A stretch of 64,000 bases of DNA from positions 23,650 to 87,649 of the forward strand of contig JAVEDP010000034.1 in NCBI GenBank assembly GCA_030841085.1, in the 5' to 3' direction. The position numbers and the translations under genes were made by a program. Each line of letters opens with the position of its first letter. The first letter of the stretch is position 1. Source of the stretch: Pyrinomonadaceae bacterium. GTDB lineage: Bacteria > Acidobacteriota > Blastocatellia > Pyrinomonadales > Pyrinomonadaceae. A model generated the notes under the pieces. That model worked only from the letters and a program-made list of their open reading frames with translations, was not told where the DNA came from and did no database searches. Positions 8,738 to 17,088 of this stretch are shown piece by piece.

Positions 8738-9739
8738 TCAAACCGCCAATAGTAGATTGCTACTGAACTGTTGCTTCTGATCCTGCCAGGTTTGAGCGCG
8801 AGTGAAACCGGTTTGTGCCGCTAGTTTGCCAATGTCCTCGAGATCGTATTTGTAAGAGTTCTCGGTATGAATTTGTTCGCCCTCGCCAAACTGCACCTGC
8901 AGGTCGAGCTTGCGAATGCTTACGGTTTGTTCGCAACAACTTTCAATATAGATCTCAACTCGTCCCGCCTCTTCGTTGTAAACCGCGCGATGCGCAAAGG
9001 CGCGCAGATCAAAGTTGCCGCCTAGCTCGCGGTTGATGCGCGCCAGTACATTTAGATTGAAAGCGGCAGTCACACCCAGCGCGTCATTGTAAGCGGCTTC
9101 CAGGACGGCCTTGTCCTTTTTTAAGTCCGCGCCCAACAGAAGCGCGTCGCCTTCGTTCAGTACCAGCCGCAACGCGCGCAAAAACTTTAAAGCTTCATCG
9201 ACATCGAAGTTGCTAATGTTCGAGCCGAGAAATAACGCCAGCGTGTGTGTTCGCTGTTCGTTAGCCAACTCGGCCAGCGCCGCAAAATAATCGGCCGCAT
9301 AGGCTTCGATGTTCAGACGCGGATAGGATTGCAGCAGGATGCGCGAACTGTTTTCCAGAGCCGTAGCCGAAATATCCACCGGCATGAAGAGCAACTCAGC
9401 TTGTTTTCTCAGCAGCGCCTCGATTAGCAAACGTGTCTTCGATGCGCTGCCGCTGCCCATTTCGATCAAAGTCGTTGGGCCGGCAACCGTGGACACTATT
9501 TCGTCGGCGTAACGCTGAAGTATCTCGTTCTCAGCGCGCGTCAGGTAATACTCGGGCAGCAGACAGATCGCTTCGAAAAGTTGGGAACCAAGTTCGTCGT
9601 AAAAATACTTGGGCAGAAACCGCTTGGGTTGAGTTGTAAGTCCGCGTCGCACGTCTTCCGCGAGACCGGCTAGCGGATCGCGCTTGACGAGGTTGTGGAT
9701 GAACAACTTCTCTTCCTGCACTTGAGGTGTTTGTGCCAT
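8738..9739 (-). CDS. egtD: L-histidine N-alpha-methyltransferase (ergothioneine biosynthesis)
   Basis: EgtD trimethylates histidine to hercynine with S-adenosylmethionine in the cytoplasm. Diagnostic segments are PKYFYDELGSQLFEAICLLP, EYYLTRAE, the SAM motif LIEMGSGSASKTRLL, FMPVDISATAL, ALFLGSNISNFD and LLGADLKKD. I chose the ATG at 9739, giving 333 residues, because upstream residues to 9817 (MIGYHACPPP) are not typical and the usual length is 320-330. No convincing ribosome binding site decides between the two. EgtB, EgtC or EgtE are not adjacent, so ergothioneine synthesis needs genes elsewhere or the enzyme supplies hercynine only. Confidence 0.9.
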   Translation of the reverse strand: MAQTPQVQEEKLFIHNLVKRDPLAGLAEDVRRGLTTQPKRFLPKYFYDELGSQLFEAICLLPEYYLTRAENEILQRYADEIVSTVAGPTTLIEMGSGSASKTRLLIEALLRKQAELLFMPVDISATALENSSRILLQSYPRLNIEAYAADYFAALAELANEQRTHTLALFLGSNISNFDVDEALKFLRALRLVLNEGDALLLGADLKKDKAVLEAAYNDALGVTAAFNLNVLARINRELGGNFDLRAFAHRAVYNEEAGRVEIYIESCCEQTVSIRKLDLQVQFGEGEQIHTENSYKYDLEDIGKLAAQTGFTRAQTWQDQKQQFSSNLLLAV

Positions 9740-9894
9740 CGACTCGCCGGTTTCCTCGACGCTGCGGTTAGATCCGTTCAATAACCTCGGTGGTGGGCAA
9801 GCATGATAGCCGATCATTCGCGATTATCAATAACTTAGGCCGCGCCGAGGTCGCTTGACCGGTGGCTTGTTGCTCCGGCAAGATCCGTAGCGTT

Positions 9895-11679
9895 ATGCAC
9901 CAGCTTGATTCCCCCGCGCCAATTCCTGTTCGTACCCGCTGTCACAAGAGAAACTTTATCGGCGGACTCGCGCTAATGCTTGTCTGCATCGCGACGCCGG
10001 CTGGCGCGCAAACCTATCATCATGAAGTGGAAACTGGAGATAGAACGTCGGTTTCAGTGAAGAGTCGCAATGGTCGCATCAGCGTAATAGCCACCGACGA
10101 ACAGTTGAAGAAAGTCTCCATCGAAGCTAGTTCAGCCGGCGCCTTGGTCGATCAAACCGACGTCGTGACGGTTGCTAAGGGCGGCGACGTAAACATAACG
10201 GTGCGGGATCGCCGCGAGAAAGATCGCATCGATCTCGTCGTGCGGGTGCCGGCGCGCACTAAAGTAAAAATCGAAAGTGAAGCCGGCGCCGTTGATGTGG
10301 TGGGCAATCTGGAGTCAGCCGAAGTCAGTACCAACACCGGCACCATTCACGCCGACGTCCCGCTCGACGCAGTCAAATTCAATTTTCTTTGGACTGCCAG
10401 TCGACCGAGATTTCTAAGTGATGTCGAACTGCCTAAGATCAAGGAAAAGGCTGCGGGTGTTTTTGCAATTTCCGGAAAGCTTCCCGACAAAAAATCTGCC
10501 AAAGACAAAGAGCCTGACAAAGATAAAGACTCTGACAAAGAAAAGAAGTCTGAGAAGGACGAGCGCATCCATCTCGAATTTCTAACACAGCGCGGGGTGA
10601 TTCTACTTAACGTGGATCCGGCGATGGTCCCTCCCGATTTGCGCGAGCGTCCGCTGACGGAAGCTGCGCGCGCAATTGTTCGTAGTGGCGACACTCAACT
10701 GACCGACGCGATTCGCAAAGTGTCGCCGAAGATGTTTGGCGATTACGCCAACACGCTGCCGCCGCCCGAGAAACAACCCGAACTCGTCAAACGTTCGGCG
10801 CCGGGCCAGTTTGTCAGCGCCGTATCGCCGCAACTGCTCCGTTTCAACGCCAGCGTCACCGATCGCAACGGCCGCGCGATCGGCGGCATGAAAGTGCCTG
10901 ACTTTACTGTCTACGAAAACGGCGTCGAGCGCGAAGTCAAACAGGTAACGCCCACCAACGAGCCGTTTAATCTAATTCTCCTGCTCGACGTTTCGGGCAG
11001 CGTTGAAGAACGAATCGACTTTATTCGCAAAGCTGCGCGCGACTTTTTGCACACGGCCAGCCCACAGGACCGCATTGCCATCATCAGTTTTCGCGACGAC
11101 ATACAGGTGATTTCGGACTTCACTACCGATCGCAGCCTGCTCTCGAGAAAACTCGAGGACATTGATGCCGGCGGCGCAACGGCGCTCTATGATGCGCTGG
11201 GCTATGTGTTGGCGGATCCGGTTAAAAGACTACGCGGTGAACGGACGGCCATCGTGGTTCTTTCCGATGGCGACGACAACAGATCGTTTGTGCCGTTCCC
11301 TGCAATTCTCGAAGCACTGGTTGAGTCAGGCGCACTGGTCTATCCGTTATACATTCCTTCCGGCTTGATTCCAGAAGGCAGCGTGCCGAAACCGGAAGTG
11401 ACAATCGATCCGCTGCGCACTCGCTATCTGACATTGACGACACGCGCTGAAGAAGAAGGTCAAAAACTCGCGCTGGCATCTGGTGGAGTTTACTATCCGG
11501 TGCATCGCCTCGAAGATTTGCAGCGCGCCTACGATGATGTCGTGGTCCAACTGCGCACCGCTTATACGATCACTTACGCGTCCAACGTGCGAACGTCGGG
11601 CAACCCGCGCGTGCGTGTGCGCGCCAACCGCGACGGCGCCTCGGTGCGCTTGAGTCCGGTGGTTGCGGCGACGCCTTAG
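9895..11679 (+). CDS. Secreted VWFA-related acidobacterial protein
   Basis: About 594 residues from the ATG at 9895; a GTG 33 bases upstream is less likely. A basic N-terminus and the hydrophobic stretch GGLALMLVCIATPAGAQ form a signal peptide. A beta-rich repeat region of the adhesin/DUF4097 kind follows (VSVKSRNGRISV, KIESEAGAVDVVG). Next comes a lysine/aspartate-rich linker (KDKEPDKDKDSDKEKK), then a VWFA-related domain with the MIDAS motif LLLDVSGSVEE and the ISFRDDIQVISDF and VVLSDGDDN strands. Many copies of such proteins are found in Acidobacteriota, where they are thought to be extracellular or periplasmic binding proteins. The partner is unknown. Confidence 0.9.
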   Translation: MHQLDSPAPIPVRTRCHKRNFIGGLALMLVCIATPAGAQTYHHEVETGDRTSVSVKSRNGRISVIATDEQLKKVSIEASSAGALVDQTDVVTVAKGGDVNITVRDRREKDRIDLVVRVPARTKVKIESEAGAVDVVGNLESAEVSTNTGTIHADVPLDAVKFNFLWTASRPRFLSDVELPKIKEKAAGVFAISGKLPDKKSAKDKEPDKDKDSDKEKKSEKDERIHLEFLTQRGVILLNVDPAMVPPDLRERPLTEAARAIVRSGDTQLTDAIRKVSPKMFGDYANTLPPPEKQPELVKRSAPGQFVSAVSPQLLRFNASVTDRNGRAIGGMKVPDFTVYENGVEREVKQVTPTNEPFNLILLLDVSGSVEERIDFIRKAARDFLHTASPQDRIAIISFRDDIQVISDFTTDRSLLSRKLEDIDAGGATALYDALGYVLADPVKRLRGERTAIVVLSDGDDNRSFVPFPAILEALVESGALVYPLYIPSGLIPEGSVPKPEVTIDPLRTRYLTLTTRAEEEGQKLALASGGVYYPVHRLEDLQRAYDDVVVQLRTAYTITYASNVRTSGNPRVRVRANRDGASVRLSPVVAATP

Positions 11680-11721
11680 GATGACTGTTACCGCAGTACC
11701 CGAAGGTCGTTAACTTTGGGG

Positions 11722-11727
11722 TATAAT
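11722..11727 (+). promoter_or_regulatory. Candidate -10 element of the toxin-antitoxin operon
   Basis: A perfect TATAAT ends 12 bases before the antitoxin ATG at 11740, which would leave a leader of only about 5 bases. No good -35 box is seen at the usual distance, so this call rests on the -10 and position alone. Confidence 0.42.
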
Positions 11728-11739
11728 CTGCGCAAACCT

Positions 11740-11964
11740 ATGAGTATCGAGAAATCCGTCATGGAAAAGTTGGAGTCGCTGACACCGGAGCAGCAAGCCA
11801 AGCTGCGTGAATTTCTCGATTCACTGGAACCGGGCAACGGACCGAAAGCTCCGCGCCGCAGCCTGCGAGGATTGTTCGCTGACTTGGGTCTAACAATTTC
11901 CGAGGAAGATATTGACGAAGCTCGTCGCGAAATGTGGGGAAACTTCCCCCGAGATATCTCCTAA
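11740..11964 (+). CDS. Putative antitoxin of a VapBC-like pair
   Basis: A 74-residue protein from the ATG at 11740 (MSIEKSVMEKL). A leucine-patterned helix contains LESLTPEQQAKLREFLDSL, which resembles the DUF2281 / addiction-antidote helix. Its basic middle PRRSLRG is followed by an acidic C-terminal helix (ISEEDIDEARREMW) of the kind that wraps a PIN toxin. The stop overlaps the toxin start by one base (TAATG), which implies translational coupling. The assignment relies on size, helix pattern and partner. Confidence 0.72.
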   Translation: MSIEKSVMEKLESLTPEQQAKLREFLDSLEPGNGPKAPRRSLRGLFADLGLTISEEDIDEARREMWGNFPRDIS

Positions 11965-12365
11965 TGGGTGCCGTCGTATTGGATACGCACGCCGCGATTT
12001 GGTACCTCTTGGACCAGCAATCGCTCTCACCAGATGCAAATTACGTGATTGAAGAGGCAGTCAACGCCGGGGATCCCCTCTATCTTTCGGCTGTTTCGCT
12101 TGTCGAAGTAATATATTTGGTTGAGAAGAATAGATTGTCTTCGAGGGCGCATGAGCGAATGATCGAGGCTCTCCATTTATCAAATGCAGCGCTTGTCGGC
12201 GTTCCTGTTACGATTGATATCTGCGAAACTCTTGTGCAGATTCGCCGCAGTGATGTTCCGGATATGCCGGATCGGATTATTGCAGCAACCGCACTAAATT
12301 TGGATCTGCCCTTGATAACCCGGGATCGAAAAATTCGCGCTTCTCAAGTCCGTAGCATCTGGTAA
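11964..12365 (+). CDS. PIN-domain toxin, VapC-like ribonuclease
   Basis: A 133-residue PIN protein from the ATG at 11964. The acidic active-site residues are visible: VVLDTHAAIWYLL with the first Asp, VSLVEVIYLVEK with the conserved Glu, and PDMPDRIIAATALNL with DR..AATA. LITRDRKI supplies the last acidic site. VapC toxins cleave tRNA or rRNA and are held inactive by the preceding antitoxin. The length and the order of motifs are normal for the family, so the nuclease appears intact. The xseA gene follows 16 bases downstream. Confidence 0.88.
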   Translation: MGAVVLDTHAAIWYLLDQQSLSPDANYVIEEAVNAGDPLYLSAVSLVEVIYLVEKNRLSSRAHERMIEALHLSNAALVGVPVTIDICETLVQIRRSDVPDMPDRIIAATALNLDLPLITRDRKIRASQVRSIW

Positions 12366-12381
12366 CTAAATCAGCAAGCGC

Positions 12382-13785
12382 ATGTCCCAACCACTCTTCA
12401 ATTCCCTTTTCGACGAAGTCGAGCGGCGGCCGCTGTCTGTAAGCGAACTGACCGAGTCAGTCCGCAAAGCGATCGAAGCACGCTTTGCTTCAGTCTGGGT
12501 TGAAGGCGAAATCTCAAATTTCAAAGCACATTCATCCGGCCACTGGTATTTCACAATTAAGGATGAAGGCGCTCAACTGCGTGCAAAATGTTTTCGTTCA
12601 GCCAACAGTCGCATACGTTTTCGCCCCACCGATGGGCTGCATGTGCGCGCGCGCGGGCGCCTGTCGGTTTATGAAGCGCGCGGTGACTATGAAATGATCG
12701 TTGAGGCGCTCGATCCCGTCGGCGCCGGCGCGTTGCAAATCGCCTTTGAACAAATGCGCGATCGACTCCAGGCAGAAGGCTTGTTTGCAAATGAGTTGAA
12801 ACGCCCGCTGCCGATTTTTCCCGGACGAGTCGGAGTGGTCACTTCGCCGACGGGCGCCGCTATTCGAGACATACTCAATGTTATCTCGCGGCGCACGCGG
12901 ACTGTTCACGTGCTCTTTTCGCCGGCGCGCGTGCAGGGCGAAGGCGCCGGCCGCGACATTGCGCGGGCCATCAAACTAATTAACGAACATCACGCAAATG
13001 CTCAACGTGAAGGACGACATCACGATCTGGTGGACGTGCTGATCGTCGGCCGTGGTGGCGGCTCGACTGAAGATCTGTGGGCGTTCAATGAAGAAGAAGT
13101 TGCGCGCGCGATTCGAGCTTCGGTGATTCCGGTTATTTCAGCAGTGGGTCATGAAACGGATTTCACCATTGCTGACTTTGTCGCAGATCGCCGGGCGCCG
13201 ACACCCTCAGCCGCTGCTGAGCTGGTCGCGGCGCGCGAGGACCAGATGTGCTCGGCGATCGAGCAGTTGGGGCAAACTCTGACACGGCTTATTCGTTATC
13301 GCATTGTGAATGCGCGGGCACTTGTCCAGGAACAGGCCCTTTCGCAGGCGTTTGCTGAAGTGCGCGGCCGACTGCGCGACGCTGCGACCGCAACCAGCTC
13401 CGCGCGGCATCGGCTTCAAATTTTGGTGAGTGAAGTATTGCGCGATGCGCACCTGCGCGCCGATTCTCTAAATCGCGTTCTTGAGCCGGCGCAGCTTCGC
13501 GCGCTTCTGAGGGAAGCGCAAGTCCGCTTTGATTCAGCGTATACTGGTTGCACCACGGCAATTGAAAATCAGATTGCAGGAGCCGAAAAGCGTTTCGCGC
13601 TGGCGACCGCGTCGCTTGAGGCGCTGTCACCGCTGGCTGTATTGCAGCGCGGCTATGCAATCGCACAGCGTGAAGATGGAACTCTGTTGCGCGACGCGAA
13701 GTCGGTGTCGATTGGTGAATCAGTGCAGGTGCGACTGGCGAAAGGGAGAATAAAGGCAAGCGTAGATCAAGTCGAAGAAGCGTAA
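12382..13785 (+). CDS. xseA: Exodeoxyribonuclease VII large subunit
   Basis: A 467-residue protein, the usual length. The N-terminal OB-fold (about residues 10-110) begins with LSVSELTESVRKAIEARF and has VWVEGEISNFKAHSSGHWYF. The catalytic region includes PIFPGRVGVVTSPTGAAIRD, VDVLIVGRGGGSTEDLWAFN, PVISAVGHETDFTIADFVAD and RAPTPSAAAELV. A long helical region follows, then the C-terminal LERGYAI-type strand (VLQRGYAIAQRED). It pairs with XseB to degrade single-stranded DNA. The xseB gene lies 289 bp downstream, separated by a large palindromic repeat. Confidence 0.97.
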   Translation: MSQPLFNSLFDEVERRPLSVSELTESVRKAIEARFASVWVEGEISNFKAHSSGHWYFTIKDEGAQLRAKCFRSANSRIRFRPTDGLHVRARGRLSVYEARGDYEMIVEALDPVGAGALQIAFEQMRDRLQAEGLFANELKRPLPIFPGRVGVVTSPTGAAIRDILNVISRRTRTVHVLFSPARVQGEGAGRDIARAIKLINEHHANAQREGRHHDLVDVLIVGRGGGSTEDLWAFNEEEVARAIRASVIPVISAVGHETDFTIADFVADRRAPTPSAAAELVAAREDQMCSAIEQLGQTLTRLIRYRIVNARALVQEQALSQAFAEVRGRLRDAATATSSARHRLQILVSEVLRDAHLRADSLNRVLEPAQLRALLREAQVRFDSAYTGCTTAIENQIAGAEKRFALATASLEALSPLAVLQRGYAIAQREDGTLLRDAKSVSIGESVQVRLAKGRIKASVDQVEEA

Positions 13786-13884
13786 ACCTCTTCGACGCGT
13801 AGCGTCGGCGCGAATTGCCAACGGATTCCATCGTCGCCAGCCACCTGCGGTACAGACTATGCGGAACACAAAAATGCACTTAGG

Positions 13885-14034
13885 TTAATTTGCAGTTGGG
13901 AAGGGTGGCTTGCCCCCGCTCGAGCGCTAACGGCGCGACGATTAGTTGGAAATGTCCCAAGTTGAAGTTGTTGTAACCACTCGCGCCGGCGGCGCTCGGG
14001 CGGGGGCAAGCCACCCTTCCTGACCTGCAATTTA
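13885..14034. repeat. Large inverted repeat between xseA and xseB
   Basis: The left arm contains GGAAGGGTGGCTTGCCCCCG and the right arm its reverse complement, CGGGGGCAAGCCACCCTTCC. The complementarity continues on either side: GCTCGAGCGC opposite GGCGCTCGGGC, and TTTGCAG opposite CTGCAAATT-like sequence. A 60-bp centre separates the arms. The element fills most of the intergenic space and splits two genes normally transcribed together. Confidence 0.75.
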
Positions 14035-14074
14035 GCGAAGTCGCACCGACGCTTCGCATCAAACACCTGATCAA

Positions 14075-14353
14075 ATGAAAAACGAACAACCAAAAAGTTT
14101 TGAAGCATCGCTCGAGGGTCTGGAAGAAATCGTCCAGCAACTCGAGGGCGGTGATTTGCCGCTTGAGAAAAGCCTGGAGCTTTTCGAGCAGGGTATCAAA
14201 CTCTCGCGCCAATGCCAGGAACGTCTCAGCCAGGCCGAGCGGCGCATTGAAGTTCTATTGCGCGACAATCAGGGTCGCCCAGTGGTCAGCGCCTTCGAAG
14301 ACTCGAAAGTGAACACCGGAACAGACAGCAGCAACGATGAAGACGTCTTTTGA
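14075..14353 (+). CDS. xseB: Exodeoxyribonuclease VII small subunit
   Basis: A 92-residue protein. The family core occupies residues 7-70: [40 protein letters not shown] and [12 protein letters not shown]. XseB coats the XseA helices to form the processive nuclease. The C-terminal tail (SSNDEDVF) is acidic and variable. The 3' end overlaps the ispA start by 17 bases, a frequent xseB-ispA arrangement that suggests translational coupling. Confidence 0.95.
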   Translation: MKNEQPKSFEASLEGLEEIVQQLEGGDLPLEKSLELFEQGIKLSRQCQERLSQAERRIEVLLRDNQGRPVVSAFEDSKVNTGTDSSNDEDVF

Positions 14354-15260
14354 AATGCAGGGTTCTGCACGCGTCGTTCCCTTGCCTGATTTCCTGGCCC
14401 GGGCACGAACGCTGGTTGACACTCAACTCGATCTTCTTCTGCCCGCCGAATCGGTTTCTCCAACTAACATTCATGCCGCAATTCGTTGGAGCGTTTTCGC
14501 GGGCGGCAAACGTTTTCGCCCGGCTCTGTTGCTCGCTATCGGTGAAACTTTTGGCGCGCCACGCGATTCGCTTATGGCCACGGCTTGCGCGCTGGAAATG
14601 ATCCATACGTATTCGCTGGTCCATGACGACTTGCCCTCAATGGATGATGACGATTTGCGACGCGGGCGCCCGACTTGCCATGTGCGCTTTGGCGAGCCCT
14701 CTGCGATTCTCGCCGGCGATGCGCTGCTGACATTGGCATTCAAAACAATTGCGGAAGACGAAAAACTTACTGCAACAAAACGGGTTGGACTGATTTCTGA
14801 AATTGCGCGAGCCGCAGGCACTCCCGATGGGATGGTCGCTGGTCAGGCTTACGATCTGGAAGCAGAAGCACGGAACGTTGCGGCGGAAGAGCTGGAAAAA
14901 ATTCACCGCTTGAAGACCGGCGCCTTGATTACTGCCGCGGGACGCTGCGGCGCGATCATTGCCGACGCGTCGGCTGCCGCGCTCGCAGCCGTTACGGACT
15001 ATGCCGGCCAACTTGGGTTGTTGTTTCAAATTACAGACGATCTGCTCGATGTGACTGCAACTGCCGAGGCCATCGGCAAGACACCGGGCAAAGATGCGCG
15101 CTCGCGAAAAGCAACTTATCCGGCGTTGCATGGAATCGAAGCCACTCGCAAGTACTTGGCGAGTACGCATGCGGCGGCTTGTGAACCACTTAGTCGGATT
15201 GATCGGCCAACTGATTTGCTACGAGCAATCGCCGATTTCATTCTCGAGCGCGAGGCGTAA
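14337..15260 (+). CDS. ispA: Polyprenyl synthetase, farnesyl/geranyl diphosphate synthase type
   Basis: A 307-residue trans-prenyltransferase. The first aspartate-rich motif is [20 protein letters not shown], with the two-residue insertion typical of bacterial short-chain FPP/GPP synthases. The second is [10 protein letters not shown] followed by [24 protein letters not shown] and [11 protein letters not shown] are also present. It condenses IPP with DMAPP/GPP for quinone, undecaprenol and carotenoid precursors. The start used overlaps xseB; an ATG at 14355 is an alternative. dxs, the common next gene, is absent and replaced by a repeat element. Confidence 0.94.
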   Translation: MKTSFEMQGSARVVPLPDFLARARTLVDTQLDLLLPAESVSPTNIHAAIRWSVFAGGKRFRPALLLAIGETFGAPRDSLMATACALEMIHTYSLVHDDLPSMDDDDLRRGRPTCHVRFGEPSAILAGDALLTLAFKTIAEDEKLTATKRVGLISEIARAAGTPDGMVAGQAYDLEAEARNVAAEELEKIHRLKTGALITAAGRCGAIIADASAAALAAVTDYAGQLGLLFQITDDLLDVTATAEAIGKTPGKDARSRKATYPALHGIEATRKYLASTHAAACEPLSRIDRPTDLLRAIADFILEREA

Positions 15261-15268
15261 GGGATCGC

Positions 15269-15473
15269 AGTCCGCGTTAGGACGGTCGATAATAGCCCAG
15301 CGATTTATCGCTGGGAACAGCGGGAACATGAAGGTCAGTCCGTGAAGCGGACGATTGAAAAGAGTGAACGCGGGCCCTTTCAATCAATCGTCCGCTTCAC
15401 GGACTACGCCACTTCGCTTCTTATCCCAGCAGTGAACTGCTGGGCTATTGGCAACCGTCCGCTAACGCGGACT
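15269..15473. repeat. Nested palindromic element, family A copy 1
   Basis: Three concentric inverted repeats. The outer arms are AGTCCGCGTTAGGACGG and CCGTCCGCTAACGCGGACT. The middle arms are AATAGCCCAGCGATTTATCG and, on the other side, CAGTGAACTGCTGGGCTATT. The inner arms are GTCCGTGAAGCGGACGATTG and CAATCGTCCGCTTCACGGAC. A second full copy with the same order of modules is at 40548-40755. No open frame is present, so it looks like a non-autonomous mobile or REP-type element. Confidence 0.85.
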
Positions 15474-15512
15474 GATAGAGAGTTTGGTTTGCGTCGCTGC
15501 TAAAACAAATTT

Positions 15513-16433
15513 ATGACTAACAAACTTACCTTCGTCTTGATCTTCGCAATTGCTTTCTCGGTTGCCTGCAACCGATCCAAACCAGCTTCATTCGACGCGA
15601 CCGCTTACAAAACAGAGATCGAGAAGTGGCAGAGCGACCGCGCAACCAACCTGAAAAAGGAAGACAGCTGGTTGACGCTGGTTGGTCTTTACTGGCTGAA
15701 GGAAGGCGAGAACAAGTTTGGTGGCAACCCTGCAAACGCAGTCGCGCTGCCAAAAGACAAGGCGCCTGACGTTGCTGGTTCGTTTTGGCTGGACAAAGGC
15801 CACGTCCGGCTCGCTGCTCCAGCCGCCGCGAATATTACGGCGGACGGCAAGGCGGTCACAGAACTCGATCTCAAGGACGACAACGATGACAGTGGACCAA
15901 CAATTCTGAAGATGGGTACGCTCATTATCAATACCGTCAAACGTGGCGATCGCATCGGTGTGCGGGTGAAAGACTCGCAGGCGGCGGCGCGTTTGCAGTT
16001 TAAGGGTCTCGAGTATTTTCCAGTCGATCCCAACTGGCGCATTGAAGCGCGCTTTGAACCTTATCAACCCGCAAAGATGGTTCCGATAACGAATGTGCTG
16101 GGCATGACTGACAATGAAACAGCGCCGGGCGCCCTGGCATTTGAGGTAGACGGGAAAACTTACCGGATCGATCCGATTCTGGAAAAAGGCGAGACTGACT
16201 ACTTCATCATGATTGCGGACGAGACGACGGACCGTGAAACTTACGGCGCCGGCCGTTACCTTTATGTGGCACCGCCGGACGCATCGGGAAAAGTCGTAAT
16301 CGACTTTAACAAGGCTTACAACCCGCCGTGCGCCTTTACTGCTTACGCAACCTGCCCGTTGCCGCCAAGGCAGAACCATCTGCCGCTGCGCATCGAAGCC
16401 GGCGAAAAGAAGTACGCCAGCGCCACACATTGA
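15513..16433 (+). CDS. DUF1684 lipoprotein
   Basis: A 306-residue protein with a lipoprotein signal (hydrophobic LTFVLIFAIAFSVAC, lipobox cysteine at residue 19). The DUF1684 domain then fills the protein. Recognisable stretches are EIEKWQSDRATNLKKEDSWL, TLVGLYWLKEGENKFG and the C-terminal DFNKAYNPPCAFTAYATCPL, PPRQNHLPLRIEAGEK. The family is widespread and structurally characterised only in outline, and its function is not known. Upstream lies a family A repeat and downstream, on the opposite strand, a toxin-antitoxin-like pair. Confidence 0.9.
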   Translation: MTNKLTFVLIFAIAFSVACNRSKPASFDATAYKTEIEKWQSDRATNLKKEDSWLTLVGLYWLKEGENKFGGNPANAVALPKDKAPDVAGSFWLDKGHVRLAAPAAANITADGKAVTELDLKDDNDDSGPTILKMGTLIINTVKRGDRIGVRVKDSQAAARLQFKGLEYFPVDPNWRIEARFEPYQPAKMVPITNVLGMTDNETAPGALAFEVDGKTYRIDPILEKGETDYFIMIADETTDRETYGAGRYLYVAPPDASGKVVIDFNKAYNPPCAFTAYATCPLPPRQNHLPLRIEAGEKKYASATH

Positions 16434-16437
16434 GACA

Positions 16438-16771
16438 TCAATAGATTTCCCAGCATGTAGCTGTACTGTCCTGGCCGAATGAAGCAATTGCTTCGGCGTG
16501 TTCGCGCAGGCGTTTTTCAATAAACTCTGTAGGCTGATTGCCGCAACGCAACCAAATCACCTTTGGGGGTGGCCCATAGAGCGTTCGCCATGTCTGCAAA
16601 GTCGACGTCCTGCGAAACTATTGTGAAGTCATTTGCCCTTGCGTATTGCCAAATACGCTGGTCGTTGGATTCGGCCATCCCAACCAGGCGCACTTGGCTT
16701 GATTCCGGAAAGACATCCGATAACAGCTGGCAGAGTTTGAAACTTAGATTCTGATCGAACAAGAGCTTCAT
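16438..16771 (-). pseudogene. DUF5615 PIN-like protein gene, frameshifted
   Basis: The first reading frame from the ATG at 16771 gives a normal Mut7-C/DUF5615 start: KLLFDQNLSFKLCQLLSDVF, then SNDQRIWQYARANDF and the acidic SQDVDFADMA. It then leaves the family consensus at about 16590 and stops at 16517. The other frame immediately continues with the conserved family tail GPPPKVIWLRCGNQPTEFIE and KRLREHAEAI, ending at 16438. A single extra base near 16585-16595 explains this. The repaired product would be about 110 residues, the usual family length. This is either a real inactivation of a toxin-like nuclease or a consensus error. The antitoxin-like partner overlaps the start by 4 bases. Confidence 0.85.
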
Positions 16772-16992
16772 GTGGTGGCGGTCACAAGGCGGCGCTCACG
16801 ATCCGCCGCATAAGCAAGGCAAGCGCGAATGTCATTATCAGTGAGTTCAGGATAGTCACTGAGAATTTGCTCGGGCGTCATGCCGGCGGCAAGCCACCCC
16901 AGCACGTCCGCGACCGCGATACGCATGCCTCGCACGCAGGGGCGTCCTCCACGCTTACCGGGTTCAATTGTAATAACATCCTGGTACTTCAT
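16768..16992 (-). CDS. DUF433 antitoxin-like DNA-binding protein
   Basis: A 74-residue DUF433 protein. The conserved core is ITIEPGKRGGRPCVRGMRIA, VADVLGWLAAGMTPEQILSD and YPELTDNDIRACLAYAADRE, which forms a helix-turn-helix-like fold. These genes are habitually paired with DUF5615 PIN-like genes as presumed toxin-antitoxin modules. Here the stop overlaps the DUF5615 start by 4 bases. The antitoxin half is intact while the partner is frameshifted. Confidence 0.9.
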   Translation of the reverse strand: MKYQDVITIEPGKRGGRPCVRGMRIAVADVLGWLAAGMTPEQILSDYPELTDNDIRACLAYAADRERRLVTATT

Positions 16993-17026
16993 ATTTCGTT
17001 ACTTTAGCATAGTACCGACTCTAATT

Positions 17027-17055
17027 ACGGCTCTGCCGTCTGATGCGCGGTGGCG
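17027..17055. repeat. Half-copy of repeat family C
   Basis: The sequence ACGGCTCTGCCGTCTGATGC and the following GCGGTGG match the left arm of the palindromic element at 17567-17724. The two matching stretches flank the LuxR-type gene between them. Confidence 0.6.
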
Positions 17056-17088
17056 ATTACGCGCGAAACATAATACCTTCAGCGGCGG

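Noticed and set aside
15588..16520. A 310-codon open frame on the minus strand across the DUF1684 gene
   Set aside because: It lies fully antisense to a gene with clear family motifs and lipoprotein signal, has no family similarity and no ribosome binding site.
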